In this document: one piece after another, positions 44,301 to 58,156 of the stretch | Position numbering within the stretch: the stretch's first letter is position 1 | Layout: the number at the start of each line of letters is the position of its first letter | Source of the DNA: Strigamia acuminata | Lineage: Eukaryota; Arthropoda; Chilopoda; Geophilomorpha; Linotaeniidae | Assembly (NCBI GenBank): GCA_949358305.1 | Contig: OX442314.1 | Coordinates: 61,637,369-61,701,368 of the forward strand | Reading direction: 5' to 3' | Length of the DNA stretch: 64,000 nt | Position numbers and translations under genes: made by a program | Notes under the pieces: model-generated | Told to the model about the DNA's origin: nothing | Seen by the model: only the letters and a program-made list of their open reading frames with translations | The model's database searches: none

Positions 44301-45240
44301 CGTGAGGTTTGCGCGCATCCAACTATGACGAAAAATCCATGCGTGTGCACGCGCGATTTACTGGCGCGTTGGAAGCGTTAAAATAAATTTTTCCAATATC
44401 TAACACAATTTGCACCGAATTATGGCAATTTTTGACAAATTTACATGGATTTTTGCCAGTATTTGACAAATTTCCACGGATTTTTGACAATATTTGACAA
44501 ATTCCAGACAAATTTCAGACAAATTTCAATTAATTTTAGAAATTTTATGAGAAATTTCAGCAAATGTTTGAGGATTGAGGAAATCTTCTGAAATTTGTCA
44601 AATATAGGCAAAAATCTTCTGAAATTTGTCAAATACAGGCAAAAATCTGCTGAAATTTGTCAAAAATTGCCCAAATTCCGTGCAAGTTTTGCAAGTTTTG
44701 CGCGCATCAAATCGTATGCGCGCCTATACTATTGCACGAGCGCATTGACGCGTGATGAACACCGACCACGTTTACGAAGTGAATTCGAGCTACAAAAGTA
44801 TCGAGTCGCCATTCTATGATGGAAAAAAAAAATTAAGTGTAAACAAACAAAATAAAAACTTTAATATACAAGAAACGTACAATTCCACTCAACTTTGTTT
44901 CAAATTTTATTTATTGGATCATTGAAAATAAACAGTAGTGTTGTGCACTGTACGCTTAAGTGTATACCGGCGATGCGTTGTTTTGTGGTGGGGATTTGCC
45001 TCGATAATTGATCTTTTCTCTTTGTTTGCAATATTTTTTTGGCCTTTTTTGTTGATTTTTCGGTTTGAAATTGTTTTTTTCCGGTGTAATTTAAGTGGTG
45101 GAAGGTTGTTGGCGTGTGTTGAGGGTAATTTTGGCGGTTTTTGGGTCGGGATTAGTGTTTTCTGCGATTTTTTATCGGTATTTGGGGTTTGATGCAGCGG
45201 ATAGCGCATGCGAATCGCCGTCGACCGTAGCATTAGCAAG
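40237..45240. repeat. Three tandem 1658-bp repeats (unit A)
   Basis: GCAACGTGCCGCGCTATGCC recurs at 40237, 41897 and 43555, marking units of about 1658 bp. The first unit overlaps the right foldback arm. The third carries an extra segment near 45150-45180 (AGTGTTTTCTGCGATTTTTT). Small open frames repeat in every unit and show no domain. The copy in B runs from 53153 to 58156. Confidence 0.93.
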
Positions 45241-45691
45241 TGCGCGCGCAAGTTAAATGTGTACAGGACTGTGAGAAAATAAAACGTGTGTGGAAGAGTA
45301 AATGTTCTTTGGTGATCGCCATGAGTTCGTACTTTGTCGTGGGCGCGAAATGTGTGTGATATATATGCTACTATGCGTGATGTAGCGCCGTCAGCGCGTT
45401 TCAGCACGCGATGTAGCGCCCTGAGCGCGTCCAAATGCGTACAGGTGTTCGACAGATGTGCCAGGGCTTCACGTGCATACGCGAAACATAAACATGAAGA
45501 AAACAGAAAAAACCGTTGTGTGTGATGTTTATAAAGACACATTACACAAAGAATACTACTCTTCATACAAAAAGCAATAAACTTTATACATATTGCAATA
45601 AACTTACAAAATGGTAAAAATAAAATACTGGAAAACATGGCCTTGAATAATAGTGGAAAACATGGCGTACTGCCTTGAATACCCCCTTGAA

Positions 45692-46725
45692 TACGTCGCA
45701 CCGCATCATCTCGCCTCACTTCTCGTCTTGGAAATAAATAAACGCCCCGGCGTTTATTCGAGGCAATGTCCAACTTGGGCTTTCATTCGCGCCTCACATC
45801 CCGCCTTGGTAATAAATAAACGCCCCGGCGTTTATTCGAGGCACATCACCCACACCTCCCCGGCGTTCAAACGAGTAGCTGCGCGTATTTGACCCCGGTT
45901 TTTATTCTTTCAAATTGTCGTGTGTTTTCAAAGTTCTTAATTTGTTCAAAAACAAACAAAATGGCTATTTGTTGATTTTTAATTGATTTTATCGATTTCT
46001 GTTCGTTTTTTGCTGGTTTTTAATCGATTTTTCTGTATTTTTGATCAATTTTTGCCAATTGTAATCGTTATTTGTCATTCTGAATTGATTATTGTCAGGT
46101 TTCAGTCGATTTTTGTCGATTTCTGATCAATGTTTATACATTTCTTATCATTTTGTGTAGATTTCTGTTGAATTTTAATCATATTTCTTCGTTTTTATTC
46201 AATTTTTGTCCCATGCTCCGCGATCAGTTCGAATAATTGACACCATACTGTGCTTTTACTCATATTCAAGATGGCGTCGCAAACTCAAGGTCGAATTCCG
46301 CTGAATTCATTTATTGCGACTGTTTGCGCTCCATACATGCGAAAAGGATTATGGGAAAAATCCTCAATGCAGGTCATTTTGGTGTCAAATGAGCGAGGAA
46401 GGCTGGAGATAAGGAAAATTGGTGAAATTTCAAAAAAAAGCTAAACAATCAAAATTTACATGAAGCTCAATTTTTCTAACTGGAAATGCATGTATCGTCA
46501 ATTTCGGGATATTTTAGGGGTGAAATTGACTGGGAAGGGACCCCCACATTCCCCATGCGTCAACGCGCGCGTTGACGAAATTCAAATCCAGGTTTTCACA
46601 CAGCCCCACGTTATTTTCGGGTTCCAATTGCCGTATTGCCGTATTGCCTCAAATAAACGCCGGGGCGTTTATTAATTTTCATTAATTTTCCAGACCGGAA
46701 ATGAGGCGAGGTGATGCGGTACGAT
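45692..46725. mobile_element. MITE-like inverted-repeat element (unit A)
   Basis: Ends resemble each other in inverted orientation (ACCGCATCATCTCGCCTCA on the left; TGAGGCGAGGTGATGCGGT on the right). Just inside each end is an AAACGCC/GGCGTTT palindrome (near 45738, 45815 and 46656). The interior is A/T-rich and non-coding. No clear target duplication was found. The copy in B is about 58608-59641. Confidence 0.45.
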
Positions 46726-47322
46726 GCAAAATTGCGAGATGTAGTTTGCTTTATTTGTTAAAACAAATTAGGCGTCACTAATTCACCTGTATTAGGGTTT
46801 CAATGTGTGAAATTTCAAAATTTATCGGTTCCGTCAAAACGCCATTGAAAAGTTACATTTTTATAACGTTTCAATGATGAAAACGGCCATTTTTGATGAA
46901 AAACAGCCATTTTTTATAGAAAAAACGACGAAGAAAGCCATTTTCACTATGAAAAATGGCTGAAAATGACCATTTTGACGAAAAACGGCCATTTTTACTA
47001 CGAAAAATGGCTAAAAATGCCACTTGAGTGAGTGCAAGTACATTTGGTGATGTACTATCGCGAGCGCGCGCGTTTTTGTGCAGTACAATGTGCTGATTAA
47101 ACCAACAGCATTATAGAGTGATTACATTGTTCATTTGTGTTTTTAAGTTACAAAATGGTACAAAATCATAAAATAAACTTGTAAAGTGCAATTTCTGCGG
47201 ATTGATCAAAATCCGCAAAATCCGCCGCAAAATTGCGAACAGGGGATCAGCATATAGGCAGCCGTAATGTTAAAAATGGGGTCCCTTTCGCACTCCGCAA
47301 AATCCGCATGCGCGCCATAAGG
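46726..47322. repeat. Tail of unit A with GGCCATTTTT hairpins
   Basis: Between 46870 and 47035, GGCCATTTTT and AAAAATGGC occur several times in alternating orientation, giving small hairpins. The end is rich in CCGCAAAATCC motifs, partly inverted relative to the unit head. No gene is seen. The copy in B is 59642-60238. Confidence 0.7.
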
Positions 47323-47376
47323 TTAAGCACTCCAGAAGCGTGTGTCGCACGCGTCGGCGCGCCGCTAAAAACATAT
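47323..47376. other. 54-bp spacer between units A and B
   Basis: GC-rich spacer starting TTAAGCACTCC and ending AAAAACATAT. It occurs only here, not at the outer ends of the insertion. Confidence 0.85.
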
Positions 47377-50300
47377 CCTTTTCGCGGATTGGCTTCCGCG
47401 AAATCCGCATTTCGGGGGTGACTATTCTGGGAATTCCGGGTGGACCATACTCTTCCGAAAAATGTCCGGGGTGGTGTTGGGAGTGTCGATAGACTGTTTT
47501 GTGTCAAGGTTGCCAATTTTCATTTAAGTATTGGAAGGTTCATTTCTGTGCATTCTCATATATTTTTTTCACAGGAGCAACGAGGCGCGATGAAGGGGGA
47601 TCAAGCGAGAGTGAATAAAATAAACTCGTTTTTGTCTCAAATGCGCGTTTGCGTTTGTAAATTTGGTTGTCTTGCAACGCGGTGGCGCGTTTGAGTTTCG
47701 TGTTGCGATACAAACACGCACGGGTGCGTATTGGAGTCGTAAACGACTTTCTGTCGCAATGCGATCGCGTATTTGACAAATTTCTGCAGATTTTTGCCAA
47801 TATTTGACAATTTTCAGACAAATTTCAATTAATTTTAGAAATTTTTGAGAGATTTCAATAAAAGTTTGAGGAATTTCTTATGCTGACGCTAAAATGCCAA
47901 AAGGAGTCTTAACTCAGAAGAGCACTTTTCCGACCACTTAGGTGTCGGAAAAGCCCTTCCAAAGGTCGCAAAACGTGCTCTACGCGTTTTTTGACACTAG
48001 AACGGTCGAAAACGAGTCTAAAACTGCTAAGCTGGCGCCTGTAACTTGGCGCATTCGCTGGGTCGCTCGAAAATGAGATTCGAGCGAACCGAAACCTATG
48101 AGAGAAACGCGCCGGCGGAAATATTCGTTTTTACCAATGAATACTTAATAAATCTTCATGGGAATTTAATCCCAATCTACTGTAGGCTTAGGAACCTTGA
48201 ATACCAAATAAAAACAAAGGAGCAAAGACGGGAAACAAAGAACAAGGGCCCGACGCCCGTAAATCACCAAAATGGCTATCTGCCAGACACGCTAGTGGCC
48301 TTGAGCCACTTCTAACTTCGTTTTCGAGGTCGTGGGTCTCGAAAACGACTAAACCGAGTGGTGGGAACGATTCCCCGAGGTCTTTTTAGTCAATGTCGCC
48401 CAAAACCCGAATCAACAAGCTAACTTTCAACGAGAAACGAAGACTGGAGCCGAATGCGGTGATAAGCGCTCATTCCAGACTCGTGTAAGCGATCTCCGCT
48501 TAAAGCCAGTTGCTCTGAGCAGACGACGCAATCGCTTACCAAGGAAAAAGACGGGTTTATGGGCTCAAAACCCGACGAAACACTTAAACAGGATCCAGAA
48601 ATTACCAAGCGAGTTGGTAAGCTAAACTAAAACTGTAAAATAAGTTGGGGACTTGGTAAAATGCGAGTCTCTCAAACTTTTGTTGCGTCCTGCTCGCAAC
48701 ACGCGCGATGTACGCGCGTGGCCGCGTGTTGAACGTGCGCACTACGCGCAAGAACCGTACAAACCGAGGTAAAACGAATTAAACACATATCTAATGCAAA
48801 AACAATTATTAAATACATCATTCTTGTTGCTGTTTGCAAACTTGCAAAACTTGCACCGAATTTGGGCAATTTTTTACAAATTTCAGCAGATTTTTGTCTA
48901 TATTTGACAAATTTCAGCAGATTTCCTCAATCCTCAAACATTTGCTGATATTTCTCAAACATTTTCTAAAATTAATTGAAATCTGTCTGAAATTTGTCTT
49001 GAATGTGTCAAATATTGTCAAAAATCCGTGGAAATTTGTCAAATACTGGCAAAAATCCATGTAAATTTGTCAAAAATTGCCATAATTTGGTGCAAATTGT
49101 GTTAGATATTGGAAAAATTTATTTTAACGCTTCCAACGCGCCAGTAAATCGCGCGTGCACACGCGTGGATTTTTCGTCATAGTTGGATGCGCGCAAACCT
49201 CACGTAACTTGCGCCAAAATTTGGCAATTTTTGACAAATTTCAGCAGATTTTTGCCAGTATTTGACAAATTTCCACTGATTTTTGACAATATTTGACCCA
49301 ACAACTGCGCCACGTTCCAGGCGCCGGTTTAGGCATTTTAGACCCGTTTTAGACCGTTTTAGATGGCGAAAACGTTCTCTCCATCATTTTCTACCCCTGG
49401 GTGAGGTTTTCAGCGTTCATGATTGATGAAAAAGCTGTTTTCTAACTAGCTGTCCCATTGCTAGTTTTGGCGTCAGGTTTTAGCAACTTTCCAATCCGAC
49501 TCTGTCGTCTGCACGACCTCCAAGACCGTTTTAGGGTTAATTTGAGTCAAATAATTCATTCTGGGGGTTGTTTTGGGTTTTTTACAAGTGTGTTTTTGTA
49601 GTTTTTATTGGTTTCAAACATTGTCAATTCTTTATACAAGTGTAACTTTCATTTCTCTGTATTTTGAGAACTTTGCATTGCAGCAAAGTTCATTTCTTGC
49701 CCCTTAATTATTGTGTAATTGTTGGTTTTCAAGCCCGTTTTTTAACAATAACTTTATTTGAAGTGCCTATTGTTTCAGTCACGTGCTTCCACGTGCCTTT
49801 TATTGTTGAGCAATTTCTTGGGCAGTTGCGCTCCTGTTGCTAGCATTGCCGCGCGTTCTCCGCGCGTGTACTCGCGCGTTTCGCATCACACACATTCGGG
49901 TTCAATGGCCTATCGCGGCGGCACATTGTGTGGCATAGCGCGGCACGTTGCAATTACGTGACGTGGCACGTTGCTGTTACGTGACGCGATAGCCAGTATT
50001 TAAGCAGGGGATTCCATCATCGTTTACACAAATGCGCATTGCAACGTGGAGGCGCATTCGAGTCCTTTTCCCAAGCGAAATTTGTCCTTTTTCAACGCGA
50101 AATCGTATGCGATTCGCTTTCGAATCGAATACGAGTTTTGTCCTTTTTCAACGCGAAATCGTATGCGATTCGCTTTCGAATCGAATGCGAATTTTGCCCT
50201 TCTTCAACGCGAAATCGTATTCGACTCGCTTTCGAGTCGGATGCGAATTTTGCCCTTCTTCAACGCGAAATCGTATTCGACTCGCTTTCGAGTCGAATGC

Positions 50301-50716
50301 GAATTTTTCCCTTCTTCAACGCGAAATCGTATTCGACTCGCTTTCGAGTCGAATGCGAATTTTGCCCTTCTTCAACGCGAAATCGTATTCGACTCGTTTT
50401 CGAGTCGAGTACGAATTTTGCCCTTCTTCAAAGCGAAATCGTATTCGACTCGTTTTCGAGTCGAATGCGAATTCGTATTCGACTCGTTTTCGAGTCGAGT
50501 ACGAATTTTGCCCTTCTTCAACGCGAAATCGTATTCGACTCGTTTTCGAGTCGAATGCGAATTTTGCCCTTCTTCAACGCGAAATCGTATTCGACTCGTT
50601 TTCGAGTCGAATGCGAATTTTGCCCTTCTTCAACGCGAAATCGTATTCGACTCGTTTTCGAGTCGAATGCGAATTTTGCCCTTCTTCAACGCGAAATCGT
50701 ATTCGACTCGTTTTCG

Positions 50717-52336
50717 AGTCGAATACGAGATAGTCGATGACCCGTTCCCGGACTTTGACTCGTACGACTCGTATTCGAGATGTATTCGAGATGTATTCGA
50801 ATCGTATTCGAGTCGCATTCGAGATGGTCGATGATTTCCACTCGCTCGTATACGCGTTGTATACGAGCTCGTATTTTGATCGTAATCGTAAACGAATCGT
50901 TTACAAGTCGTATACAAGTCGTATACGACGTGTATACACCTCGTATACGAACGAAGTTTGGAAAATCCACCGGATACTTACTACGACATGAAAACACATA
51001 GTAGTCACATACGTCTTATTTGGAAATTGTGTTTTCACAAACTTCGTTCGTATACGAGGTGTATACATGTCGTATACGACTTGTATACGACTTGTAAACG
51101 ATTCGTTTACGATTACGATCAAAATACGAGCTCGTATACAACGCGTATACGAGCGAGTGGAAATCATCGACCATCTCGAATACGACTCGAATTCGATTCG
51201 AATACGATTCGAATTCGATTCGAATACGAATACGATCAAAATACGAACTCGTAACAACTCGAATACGAGATAGTCGATGACCCGTTCCCGGACTTTGACT
51301 CGTACGACTCGTATTCGAGATGTATTCGAGATGTATTCGAATCGTATTCGAGTCGCATTCGAGATGGTCGATGATTTCCACTCGCTCGTATACGCGTTGT
51401 ATACGAGCTCGTATTTTGATCGTAATCGTAAACGAATCGTTTACAAGTCGTATACAAGTCGTATACGACGTGTATACACCTCGTATACGAACGAAGTTTG
51501 GAAAATCCACCGGATACTTACTACGACATGAAAACACATAGTAGTCACATACGTCTTATTTGGAAATTGTGTTTTCACAAACTTCGTTCGTATACGAGGT
51601 GTATACACGTCGTATACGACTTGTATACGACTTGTAAACGATTCGTTTACGATTACGATCAAAATACGAGCTCGTATACAACGCGTATACGAGCGAGTGG
51701 AAATCATCGACCATCTCGAATACGACTCGAATTCGATTCGAATACGATTCGAATTCGATTCGAATACGAATACGATCAAAATACGAACTCGTAACAACTC
51801 GAATACGAGATAGTCGATGACCCGTTCCCGGACTTTGACTCGTACGACTCGTATTCGAGATGTATTCGAGATGTATTCGAATCGTATTCGAGTCGCATTC
51901 GAGATGGTCGATGATTTCCACTCGCTCGTATACGCGTTGTATACGAGCTCGTATTTTGATCGTAATCGTAAACGAATCGTTTACAAGTCGTATACAAGTC
52001 GTATACGACGTGTATACACCTCGTATACGAACGAAGTTTGGAAAATCCACCGGATACTTACTACGACATGAAAACACATAGTAGTCACATACGTCTTATT
52101 TGGAAATTGTGTTTTCACAAACTTCGTTCGTATACGAGGTGTATACACGTCGTATACGACTTGTATACGACTTGTAAACGATTCGTTTACGATTACGATC
52201 AAAATACGAGCTCGTATACAACGCGTATACGAGCGAGTGGAAATCATCGACCATCTCGAATGCGACTCGAATACGATTCGAATACATCTCGAATACATCT
52301 CGAATACGAGTCGTACGAGTCAAAGTCCGGGAACGG
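50717..52336. repeat. 540-bp palindromic satellite, 3 units (unit B)
   Basis: Units start at 50717, 51257 and 51797. Its first unit carries the ACATGT-type loop-side variant (51066), which in A occurs only in units 2 and 7. Confidence 0.95.
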
Positions 52337-53152
52337 GTCATCGACTATCTCGTACTCGACTCGAAAACGAGTCGAATACGAATTCGCATTCGACTCGAAA
52401 ACGAGGCGAATACGATTTTGCGTTGAAGAAGGGCAAAATTCGCATTCGACTCGAAAACGAGTCGAATACGATTTCGCGTTGAAGAAGGGCAAAATTCGTA
52501 CTCGACTCGAAAACGAGTCGAATACGATTTCGCGTTGAAGAAGGGCAAAATTCGTACTCGACTCGAAAACGAGTCGAATACGATTTCGCGTTGAAGAAGG
52601 GCAAAATTCGCATTCGACTCGAAAACGAGTCGAATACGATTTCGCGTTGAAGAAGGGCAAAATTCGTACTCGACTCGAAAACGAGTCGAATACGAATTCG
52701 CATTCGACTCGAAAACGAGTCGAATACGATTTCGCGTTGAAGAAGGGCAAAATTCGTACTCGACTCGAAAACGAGTCGAATACGATTTCGCGTTGAAGAA
52801 GGGCAAAATTCGCATTCGACTCGAAAGCGAGTCGAATACGATTTCGCGTTGAAGAAGGGAAAAATTCGCATTCGACTCGAAAGCGAGTCGAATACGATTT
52901 CGCGTTGAAGAAGGGCAAAACTCGTATTCGATTCGAAAGCGAATCGAATACAATTTTGCGTTGAAAAAGGACAAAAATCGTATTCGATTCGCTTTCGAAT
53001 CGAATACGAGTTTTGTCCTTTTTCAACGCTTGGGAAAAGGACTCGAATGCGCCTCCACGTTGCAATGCGCATTTGTGTAAACGATGATGGAATCCCCTGC
53101 TTAAATACTGGCTATCGCGTCACGTAACAGCAACGTGCCACGTCACGTAATT

Positions 53153-56100
53153 GCAACGTGCCGCGCTATGCCACACAATGTGCCGCCGCGATAGGCCATT
53201 GAACCCGAATGTGTGTGATGCGAAACGCGCGAGTACGCGCGCGGAGAACGCGCGGCAATGCTAGCAACAGGAGCGCAACTGCCCAAGAAATTGCTCAACA
53301 ATAAAAGGCACGTGGAAGCACGTGCCTGAAACAATAGGCACTTCAAATAAAGTTATTGTTAAAAAACGGGCTTGAAAACCAACAATTACACAATAATTAA
53401 GGGGCAAGAAATGAACTTTGCTGCAATGCAAAGTTCTCAAAATACAGAGAAATGAAAGTTACACTTGTATAAAGAATTGACAATGTTTGAAACCAATAAA
53501 AACTACAAAAACACACTTGTAAAAAACCCAAAACAACCCCCAGAATGAATTATTTGACTCAAATTAACCCTAAAACGGTCTTGGAGGTCGTGCAGACGAC
53601 AGAGAACGGATCGGAAGGTTGCTAAAACCTGACACCAAAACTAGCTATGGGACAGCTAGTTAGAAAACAGCTTTTTCATCAATCATGAACGCTGAAAACC
53701 TCACCCAGGGGTAGAAAATGATGGAGAGAACGTTTTCGCCATCTAAAACGGTCTAAAACGGGTCTAAAATGCCTAAACCGGCGCCTGGAACGTGGCGCAG
53801 TTGTTGGGTCAAATATTGTCAAAAATCAGTGGAAATTTGTCAAATACTGGCAAAAATCTGCTGAAATTTGTCCAAAATTGCCAAATTTTGGCGCAAGTTA
53901 CGTGAGGTTTGCGCGCATCCAACTATGACGAAAAATCCATGCGTGTGCACGCGCGATTTACTGGCGCGTTGGAAGCGTTAAAATAAATTTTTCCAATATC
54001 TAACACAATTTGCACCGAATTATGGCAATTTTTGACAAATTTACATGGATTTTTGCCAGTATTTGACAAATTTCTACGGATTTTTGACAATATTTGACAA
54101 ATTCCAGACAAATTTCAGACAAATTTCAATTAATTTTAGAAATTTTATGAGAAATTTCAGCAAATGTTTGAGGATTGAGGAAATCTTCTGAAATTTGTCA
54201 AATATAGGCAAAAATCTTCTGAAATTTGTCAAATACAGGCAAAAATCTGCTGAAATTTGTCAAAAATTGCCCAAATTCCGTGCAAGTTTTGCAAGTTTTG
54301 CGCGCATCAAATCGTACGCGCGTCTATACTATTGCACGAGCGCATTGACGCGTGATGAACACCGACCACGTTTACGAAGTGAATTCGAGCTACAAAAGTA
54401 TCGAGTCGCCATTCTATGATGGAAAAAAAAAATTAAGTGTAAACAAACAAAATAAAAACTTTAATATACAAGAAACGTACAATTCCACTCAACTTTGTTT
54501 CAAATTTTATTTATTGGATCATTGAAAATAAACAGTAGTGTTGTGCACTGTACGCTTAAGTGTATACCGGCGATGCGTTGTTTTGTGGTGGGGATTTGCC
54601 TCGATAATTGATCTTTTCTCTTTGTTTGCAATATTTTTTTGGCCTTTTTTGTTGATTTTTCGGTTTGAAATTGTTTTTTTCCGGTGTAATTTAAGTGGTG
54701 GAAGGTTGTTGGCGTGTGTTGAGGGTAATTTTGGCGGTTTTTGGGTCGGGATTTGGGGTTTGATGCAGCGGATAGCGCATGCGAATCGCCGTCGACCGTA
54801 GCATTAGCAATTGCAACGTGCCGCGCTATGCCACACAATGTGCCGCCGCGATAGGCCATCGAATCCGAATGTGTGTGATGCGAAACGCGAGTACGCGCGC
54901 GGAGAACGCGCGGCAATGCTAGCAACAGGAGCGCAACTGCCCAAGAAATTGCTCAACAATAAAAGGCACGTGGAAGCACGTGCCTGAAACAATAGGCACT
55001 TCAAATAAAGTTATTGTTAAAAAACGGGCTTGAAAACCAACAATTACACAATAATTAAGGGGCAAGAAATGAACTTTGCTGCAATGCAAAGTTCTCAAAA
55101 TACAGAGAAATGAAAGTTACACTTGTATAAAGAATTGACAATGTTTGAAACCAATAAAAACTACAAAAACACACTTGTAAAAAACCCAAAACAACCCCCA
55201 GAATGAATTATTTGACTCAAATTAACCCTAAAACGGTCTTGGAGGTCGTGCAGACGACAGAGAACGGATCGGAAGGTTGCTAAAACCTGACGCCAAAACT
55301 AGCAATGGGACAGCTAGTTAGAAAACAGCTTTTTCATCAATCATGAACGCTGAAAACCTCACCCAGGGGTAGAAAATGATGGAGAGAACGTTTTCGCCAT
55401 CTAAAACGGTCTAAAACGGGTCTAAAATGCCTAAACCGGCGCCTGGAACGTGGCGCAGTTGTTGGGTCAAATATTGTCAAAAATCAGTGGAAATTTGTCA
55501 AATACTGGCAAAAATCTGCTGAAATTTGTCCAAAATTGCCAAATTTTGGCGCAAGTTACGTGAGGTTTGCGCGCATCCAACTATGACGAAAAATCCATGC
55601 GTGTGCACGCGCGATTTACTGGCGCGTTGGAAGCGTTAAAATAAATTTTTCCAATATCTAACACAATTTGCACCGAATTATGGCAATTTTTGACAAATTT
55701 ACATGGATTTTTGCCAGTATTTGACAAATTTCCACGGATTTTTGACAATATTTGACAAATTCCAGACAAATTTCAGACAAATTTCAATTAATTTTAGAAA
55801 TTTTATGAGAAATTTCAGCAAATGTTTGAGGATTGAGGAAATCTTCTGAAATTTGTCAAATATAGGCAAAAATCTTCTGAAATTTGTCAAATACAGGCAA
55901 AAATCTGCTGAAATTTGTCAAAAATTGCCCAAATTCCGTGCAAGTTTTGCAAGTTTTGCGCGCATCAAATCGTACGCGCGCCTATACTATTGCACGAGCG
56001 CATTGACGCGTGATGAACACCGACCACGTTTACGAAGTGAATTCGAGCTACAAAAGTATCGAGTCGCCATTCTATGATGGAAAAAAAAAATTAAGTGTAA

Positions 56101-58156
56101 ACAAACAAAATAAAAACTTTAATATACAAGAAACGTACAATTCCACTCAACTTTGTTTCAAATTTTATTTATTGGATCATTGAAAATAAACAGTAGTGTT
56201 GTGCACTGTACGCTTAAGTGTATACCGGCGATGCGTTGTTTTGTGGTGGGGATTTGCCTCGATAATTGATCTTTTCTCTTTGTTTGCAATATTTTTTTGG
56301 CCTTTTTTGTTGATTTTTCGGTTTGAAATTGTTTTTTTCCGGTGTAATTTAAGTGGTGGAAGGTTGTTGGCGTGTGTTGAGGGTAATTTTGGCGGTTTTT
56401 GGGTCGGGATTTGGGGTTTGATGCAGCGGATAGCGCATGCGAATCGCCGTCGACCGTAGCATTAGCAATTGCAACGTGCCGCGCTATGCCACACAATGTG
56501 CCGCCGCGATAGGCCATCGAATCCGAATGTGTGTGATGCGAAACGCGAGTACGCGCGCGGAGAACGCGCGGCAATGCTAGCAACAGGAGCGCAACTGCCC
56601 AAGAAATTGCTCAACAATAAAAGGCACGTGGAAGCACGTGCCTGAAACAATAGGCACTTCAAATAAAGTTATTGTTAAAAAACGGGCTTGAAAACCAACA
56701 ATTACACAATAATTAAGGGGCAAGAAATGAACTTTGCTGCAATGCAAAGTTCTCAAAATACAGAGAAATGAAAGTTACACTTGTATAAAGAATTGACAAT
56801 GTTTGAAACCAATAAAAACTACAAAAACACACTTGTAAAAAACCCAAAACAACCCCCAGAATGAATTATTTGACTCAAATTAACCCTAAAACGGTCTTGG
56901 AGGTCGTGCAGACGACAGAGAACGGATCGGAAGGTTGCTAAAACCTGACGCCAAAACTAGCAATGGGACAGCTAGTTAGAAAACAGCTTTTTCATCAATC
57001 ATGAACGCTGAAAACCTCACCCAGGGGTAGAAAATGATGGAGAGAACGTTTTCGCCATCTAAAACGGTCTAAAACGGGTCTAAAATGCCTAAACCGGCGC
57101 CTGGAACGTGGCGCAGTTGTTGGGTCAAATATTGTCAAAAATCAGTGGAAATTTGTCAAATACTGGCAAAAATCTGCTGAAATTTGTCCAAAATTGCCAA
57201 ATTTTGGCGCAAGTTACGTGAGGTTTGCGCGCATCCAACTATGACGAAAAATCCATGCGTGTGCACGCGCGATTTACTGGCGCGTTGGAAGCGTTAAAAT
57301 AAATTTTTCCAATATCTAACACAATTTGCACCGAATTATGGCAATTTTTGACAAATTTACATGGATTTTTGCCAGTATTTGACAAATTTCCACGGATTTT
57401 TGACAATATTTGACAAATTCCAGACAAATTTCAGACAAATTTCAATTAATTTTAGAAATTTTATGAGAAATTTCAGCAAATGTTTGAGGATTGAGGAAAT
57501 CTTCTGAAATTTGTCAAATATAGGCAAAAATCTTCTGAAATTTGTCAAATACAGGCAAAAATCTGCTGAAATTTGTCAAAAATTGCCCAAATTCCGTGCA
57601 AGTTTTGCAAGTTTTGCGCGCATCAAATCGTATGCGCGCCTATACTATTGCACGAGCGCATTGACGCGTGATGAACACCGACCACGTTTACGAAGTGAAT
57701 TCGAGCTACAAAAGTATCGAGTCGCCATTCTATGATGGAAAAAAAAAATTAAGTGTAAACAAACAAAATAAAAACTTTAATATACAAGAAACGTACAATT
57801 CCACTCAACTTTGTTTCAAATTTTATTTATTGGATCATTGAAAATAAACAGTAGTGTTGTGCACTGTACGCTTAAGTGTATACCGGCGATGCGTTGTTTT
57901 GTGGTGGGGATTTGCCTCGATAATTGATCTTTTCTCTTTGTTTGCAATATTTTTTTGGCCTTTTTTGTTGATTTTTCGGTTTGAAATTGTTTTTTTCCGG
58001 TGTAATTTAAGTGGTGGAAGGTTGTTGGCGTGTGTTGAGGGTAATTTTGGCGGTTTTTGGGTCGGGATTAGTGTTTTCTGCGATTTTTTATCGGTATTTG
58101 GGGTTTGATGCAGCGGATAGCGCATGCGAATCGCCGTCGACCGTAGCATTAGCAAG
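53153..58156. repeat. Three tandem 1658-bp repeats (unit B)
   Basis: Counterpart of 40237-45240 at an offset of 12,916 bp, including the extra segment in the third unit near 58068-58096. Confidence 0.92.

Larger units (their letters stand above)
31761..47322. repeat. Repeat unit A (15,562 bp)
   Basis: Matches unit B at a constant offset of 15,616 bp up to the 540-bp satellite and 12,916 bp after it. The 2,700-bp difference is exactly five satellite units. The remaining sequence looks essentially identical between the copies. Confidence 0.93.

Noticed and set aside
44919-45773. 284-codon minus-strand frame in unit A (and its copy in B)
   Set aside because: It crosses from the third 1658-bp repeat into the tail, has no recognisable domain, and its N-terminus is the AAACGCC palindrome.
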